Source of the DNA: Macquaria australasica
Taxonomy: Eukaryota; Chordata; Actinopteri; Centrarchiformes; Percichthyidae
NCBI GenBank assembly: GCA_005408345.1
Contig: SEMN01000226.1
Span: forward strand, 372,001-436,000
Length of the DNA: 64,000 bases
Direction: 5' to 3'
Position 1 is the first letter of the stretch. Every line of letters begins with the position of its first letter. A program made the translations under genes and the position numbers. The notes beneath the pieces are model-generated. The model was not told the origin of the DNA. It worked only from the letters and a program-made list of their open reading frames with translations, and ran no database searches. Below are positions 22,901-32,829 of the stretch, piece after piece.

Positions 22901-25900
22901 TTTAAGCAACGTCATAGCTTTTTAGTTATGGAAAAAAAAAAAAAACTTTTGTGATCAGTAGGGCTGCAGGTAACGATTATTTTCATTATTGATTAATCTG
23001 CCAATTATTTTCCCAAATAACCGATTCGTTGTTTATTCTATAAAATGTCAAAAAATTGTGAAAAATGCTCATCAGTTTCCCAGAACCCAAAGTGACCAAC
23101 AGTCCAAAACCCAAAGACTCTTCATTTGCTGTCATAAATGACAAGAAAAGTTTCAAATCCTTACATTTTAGAAGCTGGAATCAGCTTATGTTTGACATTT
23201 TTACTTGAAAAATGACTGAAAGCATTAATCGATTATCAAAATAGTTGGCAGTTAATTTTCTTTCAATCAACTGATCAATTAATCGACTAATCGTTGCAGC
23301 TCTAGTGATCAGAGGTGTCGTCTGATTCCACTTGAAATCAAGGTGACATTGCATTACAGTGTGGACAGAGCTTGATGCAATGTGAGACTTTCAACCACTA
23401 GAGGGCAGCAAAATCGGAACTTTCAGCCTGTGTGTGAGTGACAGCATGTTTACACCACTGCTGTGTAACTTCATTGGACTGAAGGTTTTTTAACAGTTCA
23501 GTTGATTCACTCATGTTTTAAACTTCCTTACTTACAGCGTGAAGATGATATTTTTACTTCAATGGATCTTTTCAGACCCCTGTAGTATTGAAATTTTCTG
23601 TTTTTATTAAGTGGTGAAAAGACATGAACATTCTTTATTATCCACATTTCAGCCAGGATGATCAACAGTATATTTAAACTGTCTTTGTTCTAAAAGTGTT
23701 GCTCTTTGTTGGGACAATCCTTGTTTGTTTTGTTAATGGAGGGTCTTTTTATGGTTTCTCTGCTTTAAGGTACTTCTTCATCAAGCACGTGCCTCCGCTG
23801 ACAGAAGAGCAGTTAACTCGCAAACCAGCGTTACCTTTGAAAACGCGCAGCACACCAGAGTTTTCTCTCGTCTTGGATCTGGTAAGCAGTGCTCCTTGTG
23901 CTGTATCTCATATTAAAAGTAAATTGACTTGATTGAGTTTTTCCTCCTGATTTTCTTGTTTTTTTTGTGTTCTCAGGACGAAACTCTGGTCCACTGTAGT
24001 TTGAATGAGCTAGAAGACGCAGCCCTGACATTCCCTGTGCTCTTTCAAGATGTAATATACCAGGTACTAACTGTTAAATGTCATCCTCTAATCAAAAGGT
24101 CTCCATTTTCTTGCTGCTGTGATTAAATGTCTGTTTGTTCATTTTTAATCTGAAGGTGTATGTTCGTTTGAGGCCCTTTTTCCGCGAGTTTCTTGAGCGC
24201 ATGTCTCAAATGTATGAGGTGAGGTGCCCTTTCATTTCCAAGTGACTCCAGACAGACCTGCTCTAAGTTTACACATTGCTCATTTATTGCTGTCCATTAA
24301 AATTTCAGATTATTCTCTTCACGGCTTCAAAGAAAGTCTACGCCGACAAGTTGCTCAACATCCTGGACCCGAAAAAACAGTTGGTCAGGTCAGTGACAAC
24401 ACAAGCTTTTGTAATAAATGATTTTGATTTACGCTCTGTCTGCTTTATAATATGTGTGTCTTGAGTTAGCTGTAGTTATGAGGATGAAATTTAAGGGTCA
24501 GTATAGATTTGAATAGAACAGGATGCACAGCCACAATAAAGCTAGAGGACATTGTCTGTCATCCATGATTCAACCAGGAAAGCTGATGAGCTGTATTCTA
24601 CACTCAGCCTTGGGAAGTAATGGAAGATAAACATATAAAGCTCGTCTGCGGGACAAAGAAGGCTCGAGCTCTCCGCTGCTTTCTTTCCCAACCTTTTAAA
24701 CGGTCTCACAGATAAACGATGAATCGTCTTTACACCATCTTAGCTACTTGACACCAAAAATTACTTCCTTTTGGGTGTGTTTTCTAATGGATGCAAGCTA
24801 GCAACAGTTAAACAAGCATTGACATATGTGTTTGTGATCTGGTCCTCCGCTCCTCTGACTTCTTAACTGTGTCAAGATCTTCAGCCATAAATGCAATATG
24901 TAAAATAGTCTGGTTGGACGCAGCAGTAACTTCCTCTTCCTTCTGTCAAAATAAACAAATGAGAGGAAGAACCTGTTATGCTAATAAGCAGACATTCACA
25001 TAGCTGGTTAATGCTTGTGAAGTCATTGAAACGTCATTGTGCAGTTTTTCAAATGAATGAGGATTGTCACCGACTTAATACTTAATGTTTTTACATAATA
25101 TGTCCTTTTTAAATACCACACTCCACCCCAAGGAGCTTATGTTTTCAGTTCTTAGTACTTGTTGAAAAGATGTATTTTTGCACGTTTTAACTGAGGAATA
25201 TTCTCTCATTCTGTGTTTATTTATTTATTTTTTTAGGCACAGGCTATTTCGTGAGCACTGTGTGTGTGTTCAAGGAAATTATATTAAAGACCTAAACATT
25301 CTCGGACGGGATCTTTCCAAGACGATAATAATCGACAACTCACCCCAAGCCTTTGCCTATCAGGTAAAACTTAACTAAACCACTTTTAGAAAATGTAAAA
25401 AACTTGCATTGTTACCAATGTTTGTGTCACAGTGATACTAGAGCACAGATTTTGTGTCTTTTTCAGCTTTCCAATGGGATCCCTATTGAGAGCTGGTTTG
25501 TGGATAGAAATGACAATGAGCTTCTAAAGCTTGTTCCTTTCCTCGAGAAGCTTGTGGAGCTGGTATGTATTTTGACATCTGGCCTCTGTCTAGTTAGACT
25601 GCTGGTAACAGCCTAAATGCCGCCGGTGGTGTGAATATTCCACCCACTCTTCCCCGTGGAGAGTCTGAAGATTGGATGCACAGACGCACAGTCGCCATAA
25701 TATTATACAGAGACTCTCGCTGATATAAGAGAATAACATCAGTGTTTAGCAGCTACAACCCACATTACCCTCGTTACTCAGTGATAAATTTAAAGATTAA
25801 TGTGGATAAAATCACGAGGTAAAAATTTAGTACTGTTAACATTTTTAAAATATTACTCACAAGAATCCAAGTATGTTAAGTACCTTGACTCCTATCAGAT

Positions 25901-27056
25901 ATGTTCTAGCTATAAGGATATTAAAGGAATATTATACAGGGCCTGAAATGATAAAGTAAGTGAACTGATGCTCTGGATTGTTGCTTAAAAATGTTTCAGT
26001 TCATTGATAGCATTTCTCGACTGCATGCTTTAATCTTCTAATGCATTCCTCCTGATTAATATAACACATTATCTGTTGCCTACATGAAATATATTTCACA
26101 TTTAGGCTTGTTGTGTTTGTGCACATGGAATTGGAATAATTCACTTAATAGTCACGTAATTAAATAAGAAATGAGATCCTAAGACATGATGGCTCGAGTG
26201 TTTCTCCTCAGATTTCTGTAGGTAAACACACTCCAGTTGCCAGTGTATTCGGTCTAATGCAGTCTAATACAACAGTCCTGCAATAAATCCTCCCTTCATG
26301 AAGGTTATAATGTTCAGTTTTTGTTGAAAATGTTTTAGAGGTGTTGATTCAACTGTTTGGTCATTTTGGGGGATGTATTTTGTGGTGCTGTTGAATTGTA
26401 TTGTGTTATAATGAGAGATGTTTAGCCTTCATTGATGTATACTGAGGGGTGTTTCTAATGTTTTGTCCACCACATTCATAACGCATTACAATTCAACAGC
26501 ACTGCAAACTGCATCCTCCAAAATTACCTTAAAATTGAATCAACACCTCATTTTACAAAATGTGTTTTACTTTTATTGTTATTCTATTAGGCACCGGTAT
26601 TAGCATTTACTCTTTATACACTTTACATCCATTACTCTTGTTTTTATTCTTATGTTGTAATTTTTGAGCTTTCTCTGGCACAAGAATTTCCTTCAGGATT
26701 AATAAAGTTCTATCTTATATCATGAAGGAAGGATTTATTGCAGGACAGTTGTATTAGACTGCATTAGTTTTAGCTAGGTGGACCTAATACACTGACAACT
26801 TATTGTATTCATTTGTCTGGAGGCTGATAAAGTTCTGTTGAAGACTCATGATATTAGTAGCTAATATGTCACTGTTGGGACACCGATGTGAAACTAGAGG
26901 CCTTAATCATCAACACTGAATTGAAACGTCTGTAGTTTCTTGTAGTTTTTTTTTAAAATGATTCCATCTGTTCTCTCTCTTTTATTACAGAATGAAGATG
27001 TCAGACCGCACATCCGTCAACAGTTTCGTTTGCACGACCTCCTTCCTCCGGACTGA
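19925..27056 (+). CDS. ctdspl2: CTD small phosphatase-like protein 2 (FCP1/SCP-type Ser/Thr phosphatase)
   Basis: Twelve coding exons: 19925-20113, 21194-21329, 21430-21576, 21745-21972, 22793-22886, 23770-23881, 23977-24063, 24156-24218, 24309-24388, 25237-25363, 25467-25562, 26991-27056. They give 474 aa (human 466). The protein opens with two adjacent ATGs; the second aligns with the human start. The N-terminal ~260 residues are basic then Ser/Pro-rich, with SSPPRTTLLGTIFSPVFNFF strongly conserved. The catalytic FCP1 domain covers about residues 285-450. Its signature is LDLDETLVHCS, with the nucleophile Asp301 and general acid Asp303 (DxDxT), and an intron falls between Leu302 and Asp303. 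The protein ends HDLLPPD as in mammals. SCP-type enzymes remove phosphate from Ser/Thr in RNA polymerase II tails and SMAD-like substrates; the substrate here is inferred from the family. Introns 5 and 11 carry transposon copies. Confidence 0.96.
22959..23304. mobile_element. hAT-like MITE with intact 8-bp target duplication (ctdspl2 intron 5)
   Basis: The element starts TAGGGCTGCAGGTAACGATT and ends CTAATCGTTGCAGCTCTA, imperfect terminal inverted repeats. It is flanked on both sides by GTGATCAG (22951-22958 and 23305-23312), an 8-bp target-site duplication. TIR plus 8-bp duplication is the hAT superfamily hallmark. Length is 346 bp with no ORF, so it is non-autonomous. Relatives lie at about 44620-44931 and 39875-39990. 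Confidence 0.85.
26233..26803. mobile_element. Double-palindrome foldback element in ctdspl2 intron 11
   Basis: The outer arms are about 26233-26304 and 26721-26803. They share CTAATGCAGTCTAATACAAC and CCTGCAATAAATCCT in inverse orientation. Inner arms at about 26338-26420 and 26475-26550 are also inverted copies (GAGGTGTTGATTCAA against TTGAATCAACACCTC). Between the inner and outer right arms is a stretch ending AGGATTAATAAAGTTCTATC that looks like a LINE or SINE 3' tail. No ORF. The last coding exon begins about 190 bp downstream. Confidence 0.7.
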
Positions 27057-28190
27057 GGACCTGAAGCTCGTCTTTCAGTTCAAGATGGTCAACATTGGAC
27101 ATTGGGGAAAAAAAGAAGAAAAAAAACGGACTCCCAGAAGGAAATATTCGATGGATTTCTCTTCGCAAACACAACATTGCCATTATTATAATTTTTTTAA
27201 TCATGCAAAAAATTTAAAGCTATATTTGAGTCAAAAAGCCCTGGATGTTTTTATACAGCCAGACTCAGAACAAACAGATCTGCTCGCTGCGGCAGACTTT
27301 TCACTTTTTGCTCGCTTCTTTTTAGTGCGACTTTGAAGACTCCTCCTGGAAGGTATTTTGTCTTTTAAGAACCGTTTTGGATTGACAAAACTGAATGTCA
27401 TGCAGTGTTAGATTATATGGACCTCGGTGGCTTCGGCCTGACCTTGAACGGCCAGTCAAACCTGTATAATATTCAATCTATTTACTTGTAAATATATGTA
27501 CATAATTTTTTTTCTTCAAGGTTTTTAAGTCATTTTATTTTCACTTCAGATTTTAGTATGTATTCTTGATTCGGTTGCTTTTATAACCCAACAAAATGTT
27601 AGTGTGTTTTGTTTGAAGTTGTTGATAAACGGCTGTTTTTCTGTTGTATGCCTGCAGTTTCCTGTGATGCTTTACTCCATTACATGCAGTTGTCTGTAAT
27701 AAGGTGCGGTTTTAAAAATGTATCTTTGGGAGGAAAATGTTTCTGAAACAATATTTTAAAGTTATGTAATGTAAGCTAGACTAGAGTCTCAACTGAATAC
27801 AAAGCCATAATGGCTGAATCATAATTTTGGAGATTTGTATTTGAGAGTCCATTTCGACACCTCCATCGTCCTCTTTAACGAGGGGTGGGGTGACCGGGGG
27901 GTGGGCGTGGGGGGGTTCAGGCATCTTGCACTTTGACATCCAGCCCTTTGTAAGTTGATGTAAAATGTTGTCACTTTTCTACACAGGTGTGTATCACCTC
28001 AATTTGTTATGTGGGGGAAAAAATGAAATTGTAGCACCAGCAAATTGCCAACATGTTTGCTTTGAAATCTTGTTTTCCAAGACGTCTTGTATGTGGGATC
28101 TTTATGATGTAGGAGTCACAAGTTTTATTGACTATTGAATGATCACTCCTGTTGTATTCAGTGTTACTTAATGGTTTCCTTGAAAATAAA
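27057..28190 (+). other. ctdspl2: ctdspl2 3' UTR with polyadenylation signal
   Basis: This follows the TGA at 27054-27056 in the terminal exon. The best signal is AATAAA at 28185-28190, giving a 3' UTR of about 1.1 kb. A G-rich segment at 27882-27915 has at least four runs of three or more Gs on the sense strand. Other reading frames across the terminal exon are incidental. Confidence 0.65.
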
Positions 28191-28384
28191 TACATTTTTA
28201 TACGACTCAGTGCTTCGTAGTAATAATTAAATTACATAACCGTGGGTATATTTATGAACATTAAGATTTTTTTTTTTTTTTTTGGTGGTGAAAAAACCTG
28301 CTAATTTTGGCTACTGGTAGTAAATTATTCCAGTTAACAATACAGCATAATCTCTTCTGTTACATTGTAACAGAATATATATTA

Positions 28385-28657
28385 CAGGGTTCGTACAAAG
28401 TCTTGAAAGTTTGGAAAATGCTTAATTTGAACTGTTAAGTTTTCAAGCTTAGGGATATGCTTGAATTCAAATATACTACAAAAATACTCCTTGAAAAATG
28501 CTTGATTGTCCAAATAATCTGGTGTTTCATCATCTACACAATCACAATTTAGATGTGATGATAAAGGCTTTCTGAGTATGGGAATTTTTGTTTTAGGTAC
28601 CTTGAAAGTGCTTGAAAGGTGCTTGATTTTTCCTCTTAAAAAGCTGTACGAACCCTG
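28385..28657. mobile_element. Short TIR element (CAGGGTTCGTAC ends)
   Basis: The left terminus CAGGGTTCGTAC (28385-28396) and right terminus GTACGAACCCTG (28646-28657) are perfect 12-bp inverted repeats. Inside are repeated phrases of the type CTTGAAA and TGCTTGA. Length 273 bp, no ORF. A MITE; I could not see a clear target-site duplication. Confidence 0.75.
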
Positions 28658-29270
28658 ATTTAAGATAACTTAGCTTGACATGTTTCAGTGATTTAAACTC
28701 AAGGGACACTAGCTCATTGGTTTTGGAGCTTTTGACCGTATCACACTGTCCTCATCAGCAGATTGAGTTTGCTCAGTTGCCATGGACCCGTAGATGTTTA
28801 ATCTTTCCCTGCTGATGAGGACCGCGTGATTTGGTTGACATCTCCACAACAAACAAGCAGAAGTCCTCTCCCACTTTAAAGCTCTCGTGTGTTTCACCAC
28901 CTTTCATTTCAGTATGCATTTTTGTAGATGTGGTTTCTTTAATGTTCTCTGAATGTCTTAAAACCTGACATATTTTAAGTTAATGGTTAAAACGGAACTC
29001 AAACTTAATTTTAGCTAAGATTTACCATAATGGGTTCTTATCTTAGCACCAAACAACTGACGCTCCTGTGAGTCTTTTGACAAATGCACCATCAAAACGT
29101 TCAAAAAGTAACTTGAGAAAAGGCTGAATGGTTGACGATACAACAGTTAACATGCGTCAGGGGATCTCGCTGAAAGCTTCCTGGAAGGTCTCAAAGAGTT
29201 TTTTGTAATGAGGGGTTCCACCTATAACAATCACCAGTGTTTCTTATCTTTTAGCACTAAAAGCTGTTCT

Positions 29271-29499
29271 CCTATAGACCCTTTTCACAGCAGATATTTT
29301 GACCTGTCAAAGCAGGAAAAGCACAGGTGGAATTAATAACATTAACGATGACTGCATTCCAGGGTCCTGGCATTGTGCATGCTGGCTCACACACACTCGG
29401 CATGGCTTACTGGGAATGCAGCTATTGTTAATGTTATTTACACCTGTGCTTTTCCTGCTTTGAAAAGTCAAAATGTCTGCCGTGAAAATGTTCTATTGG
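29271..29499. mobile_element. Palindromic MITE, long hairpin
   Basis: The left arm (ending near 29345) carries GCAGGAAAAGCACAGGTG and AATAACATTAAC. The right arm (starting near 29425) carries GTTAATGTTATT and CACCTGTGCTTTTCCTGC in inverse orientation. The outer parts (TTTTCACAGCAGATATTTTG against CAAAATGTCTGCCGTGAAAA) also pair. Arms are about 75 bp around a loop of about 80 bp. No ORF. Confidence 0.75.
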
Positions 29500-30816
29500 G
29501 ACAATTGCTCATTTTTGTGAGTCCAGGCAAACATTTTAGCATTTTAGCAAAACATTTTAATTTTTATGGATAGGGCCAACGTTTTTTTTCCAATTGGAAC
29601 CTTAAGTATGGTGTTAGAAAAGGTTAGGTAATGTGGTAGCTGCTGTAACAATGGTTGATAACTATGGCTGTAGAGTTGCTGTATTAAACAATGTTAGTTA
29701 CAGTAATGTTAAACTGTTCCAAAATAAATGCCACTGATGGTATGTAGTAGAAACTAAAAGAGTTGACCAATGATGACTGGATTAATTTACATTTGAGTCA
29801 TGCAAAAAGTTTCAAAATCTAATTTCTTTTGAGCAAAGAACTATTATTTCTTTCTGCTGCACATTTGGGGACCACAATCCTTTCGCACTGCAGCAGAAGA
29901 ATGACTTTGCACAGCTTTATTCATGGGAGTTACTCTTTAAAATTATATACTATACCTAAATTAATCATCAGCTTTCCTATGTTTATCTGGAATGGCTGTA
30001 GTGATATGTTAGTAGATAGGCAGATGGAAAAACACATACAACTATCACAGCACAGAACATAAGATACAAAATACACATGGCTATTAACTTTGATTTTAAA
30101 AAAAACTGAGATGCTCGATTTTAAGGTGCAAAGCAGGTAGTTTTAAATTTTAGTTTTAGTTGCTGTGGAAATCACAAAAACAATTAAATAAATGTACTTT
30201 TTTATGTTGAATAGGGTGTTAGTTATTTGATCACTTTAAAACCCACTGTACCTGAAATACTTAAGTGTGACTTATGAATAAACTTATTGTACTCTTCAGC
30301 TTGCTCACCGCCCTATAAAAAGGAAGCCTGATAAAAAGAAAAAAGCATTTATATTGAAACCTCCAGTGTAACTTGACAGATATCCAGTGACAGTGGCCAT
30401 ATTTTATTGTTATGTACACAACCTGCCAGAGTTTTTATTCAGAGATACGAACCTTACGAGATGTCCTGATCAGATAACCTGCTGATGTCTTAATCCTTTT
30501 GTTCTTTCAAGAAATAGGTCATTACCTGATTGTAGGTGTGCACTGAATTACCCCTTCCAGCGGTCATGTGACTCCAAATACAAAGGGGGCTAGTCTTCAT
30601 CAGACTTATCTAACGTTGTTCAAAAGGAAGAATTATTTCAAAACAAAATCACACTGTTGATAGTGTGAAGATAAGACGTGGGGATAATTAACTGTATTTA
30701 CACTAAATCCACCCAGTGAAACCCCCGTGTCCTCATCTATTGGCTGCAGGTGGGGGGTGGAGGTTGTGGCTCATAAACTATGAAGCCTTGCTAGTGTGTT
30801 GTTCAAGGGGCCGACG

Positions 30817-30826
30817 TATATAAAAG
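30817..30826 (+). promoter_or_regulatory. TATA box of the IGFBP-domain gene
   Basis: TATATAAAAG lies 48 bp before the start codon. With initiation about 25-30 bp downstream, the 5' UTR would be only about 25-30 nt, and the start codon is the first ATG after it. A strong TATA box suggests regulated or tissue-restricted expression, unlike the TATA-less promoters of the neighbours. Confidence 0.75.
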
Positions 30827-30873
30827 GTGCTGACAGGTGTTGTCACCTCAGGATAACATAAGGTTGATCAAGC

Positions 30874-32627
30874 ATGTGGAAGCTCTTCTTTTTGAGTGCC
30901 TTGTTGGGGGCGTTGGGGTCAGAGGAAACGCCCTCTGGAGCACCTCAGCAGCTTCAGGCTCTTCACTGCCCACCCTGCAAGCAGATACACTGCTCCTCCC
31001 AGCGGGCGCTGAAGCTCCAGTGTAAAGGCGGTGTCACGACAGGTGTCTGCGGCTGCTGCCCTGTCTGTGCCAGAGCAGAGGGGGAGACCTGTGGAGGAAC
31101 GTGGGATTATCTGGGCAAGTGTGATGAGGGGCTGGTGTGTGTTTACCAGGACTCAGCAGCTGACAAACCGGATGCAGAGCGCAAAGGGATCTGTGAAGCA
31201 GGTGAGACTATAATTTATAGCCTCAATTAGTATCAAGCAGGTAATGTGTCCTGGATTACTTTTTAATCATCGATTAATATAATAGACCACAGTGAGCCAA
31301 ATTTCTTGATACATTAACCACCAGTTTAAAAAAAGATGCTGCCACAAGGAATCAATAATAATTATAGATGCAAAAAAACATAAAAATACTCCATTACAAG
31401 TAAAAATCCCATAGTCCCAAAGTACCCATAGAATTGCTCCAGTAAGTGTTATATTTATTATAATATTGTATTATTATTACAGATTAATTAAAATATAAGC
31501 TGCATTTTAATGCTGTAGCTGATCGAGAAGGAGCTTGTTTTGACTGTTTTATATAACTTATAGCAATGAATCATATTTTTCATGTTTTGTAAAATTGTGA
31601 TCTGCAAAGTAACTAATAACTATAGCCGTGAAATGAATGTAGTGGAGTAAAAAGTACAAGATTTCCCTCTGAAATGTATAAAGTAGTATAAACTGTACAG
31701 TAACTGTAAAAGTACAGTACTTGAGTAAATGTACTTAGTTACATTTCACCACTACGTAAGTCATTGTAGTGGGAATTGTGCCAGTGTGGTGAATCTTGTT
31801 TATGAGCTGTGAAGACTGACAGTGTGGTCAAGGCTTCCTTTGATTCAAAGGTTTCTGCTAACAGTTAAGCCATAATTACACCTCTTATCTCTTCATGTTT
31901 GTCACCGTTATTGATACAGTATCAAACGTGGTACGAGATTAGACATTTTCATGTTTTGTTGCTGCTTGGGAAAAGATGTAAATATTAAATTTGATATGTC
32001 TAGTGCCTTGTGAAGAGGAGTCCCACGTGTGTTTTTCATTCAGTGTTTGTTTAAAATGTGTTTGGTGCAGTGATTGAATCCTTGGATCCAGAGAGCTGTC
32101 ACCCAAAGTGCACCAAGGAATACTGTCAGGCCAACCCCTCTTCAATCTGCTCTGCCAGGTGACTGAAAAACAAGAAGATGTTTTTCCATTAATATCTTCC
32201 CGTGCTGCATTTCTAACAGAAATCTGAACTTCCTGCTCTGTAGGTTTGTGTCTCTGGAAAAGACAGCGTGCCAGGGCTCCTGCCAACACACCTCCTGTTC
32301 AAGCTGTCTGCTGCTGACACCCCCATCATGCCCTCAGACCTGCACCCCATCAGATTCTTCCTGTCTACACCACTTTGGGAAGTGTGTGCACAATCACCTG
32401 ACAGCGACTCATAACACTGTATGCCACAACAACCTACAGGTAGGTGGGAGAAAAGCACCGGAAAGCTACAGCAACAACAAATTACTTGTATTTCTCCATT
32501 TTACTGTACTGCCTTAAAACACCTCACACATTAATCCAACACTGTGTGTCTTTTTTTTTCTCTGTAGGGTAATTCGGAGGGGCATTTTCTGTGTTTGGTC
32601 CCGGCCTGTCCAAATCCATCGAAGTAA
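30874..32627 (+). CDS. Secreted protein: IGFBP N-terminal domain plus unrecognised cysteine-rich C-terminal region
   Basis: Four exons in frame: 30874-31201, 32071-32158, 32244-32439, 32568-32627; 223 aa. Residues 1-15 form a signal peptide (MWKLFFLSALLGALG). Exon 1 alone carries the whole IGFBP N-terminal domain (about residues 31-108) with twelve cysteines (32, 35, 40, 50, 59, 61, 62, 65, 73, 83, 89, 107). It includes VCGCCPVC, a variant of the family GCGCCxxC motif, and GETCGG. The C-terminal 114 residues hold fifteen more cysteines and three Cys-x3-Cys-x(4-6)-Cys units (119-128, 148-157, 168-179). There is no thyroglobulin-1, Kazal, Ig or VWC domain that I can see, so it is not a classical IGFBP, IGFBP7, KAZALD1 or ESM1. 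IGF binding is not established. Possible role: secreted growth-factor modulator or defence-related protein; both are guesses. The gene model is firm, the function unknown. Confidence 0.85.
31380..31756 (-). repeat. Dispersed repeat, 'TACTCAAGTACT' family, copy 2 (inverse)
   Basis: In intron 1 of the IGFBP-domain gene. It ends GTACTTAGTTACATTTCACC, the reverse complement of the start of the copy at 4583, and contains AGTACAGTACTTGAGTAAAT. Non-coding. Confidence 0.6.
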
Positions 32628-32805
32628 TTCCCTTGTAAAGAGAGGAAACCCAGAGGAAACTAGCTCATGTAGCAAAATGGCAAAAAGGCAGCTATCTTTA
32701 AACTTTGTGTATAACTTGAAAATTCTTCATCCAACAATCACATTTTGTATGCAATGTAAATCTGAAGGAAAACCTGTGAAATCTTGTGTATTTTAAATCG
32801 TGAAA

Positions 32806-32811
32806 AATAAA
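32806..32811 (+). terminator. Polyadenylation signal of the IGFBP-domain gene
   Basis: AATAAA occurs 179 nt after the stop codon in an AT-rich context, giving a short 3' UTR of about 200 nt. Confidence 0.7.
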
Positions 32812-32829
32812 ATTCCATGTCATGCTGTA

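Larger units (their letters stand above)
28191..30816. other. Intergenic DNA between ctdspl2 and the IGFBP-domain gene
   Basis: It contains a T17 run (about 28267-28283) and two short TIR elements (28385-28657 and 29271-29499). The remainder is AT-rich sequence without recognisable exons on either strand. The last ~100 bp before 30817 include a G-rich stretch and are likely proximal promoter for the downstream gene. Confidence 0.55.

Noticed and set aside
22959..23304. Regulatory hairpin interpretation of the inverted ends in ctdspl2 intron 5
   Set aside because: The 8-bp target duplication shows that it is a transposon insertion, and related copies occur elsewhere in the window.
26992..27336. 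114-codon plus-strand frame starting in the ctdspl2 terminal exon
   Set aside because: Wrong frame: the true frame gives NEDVRPHIRQQFRLHDLLPPD and stops at 27056. The longer frame runs into the 3' UTR.
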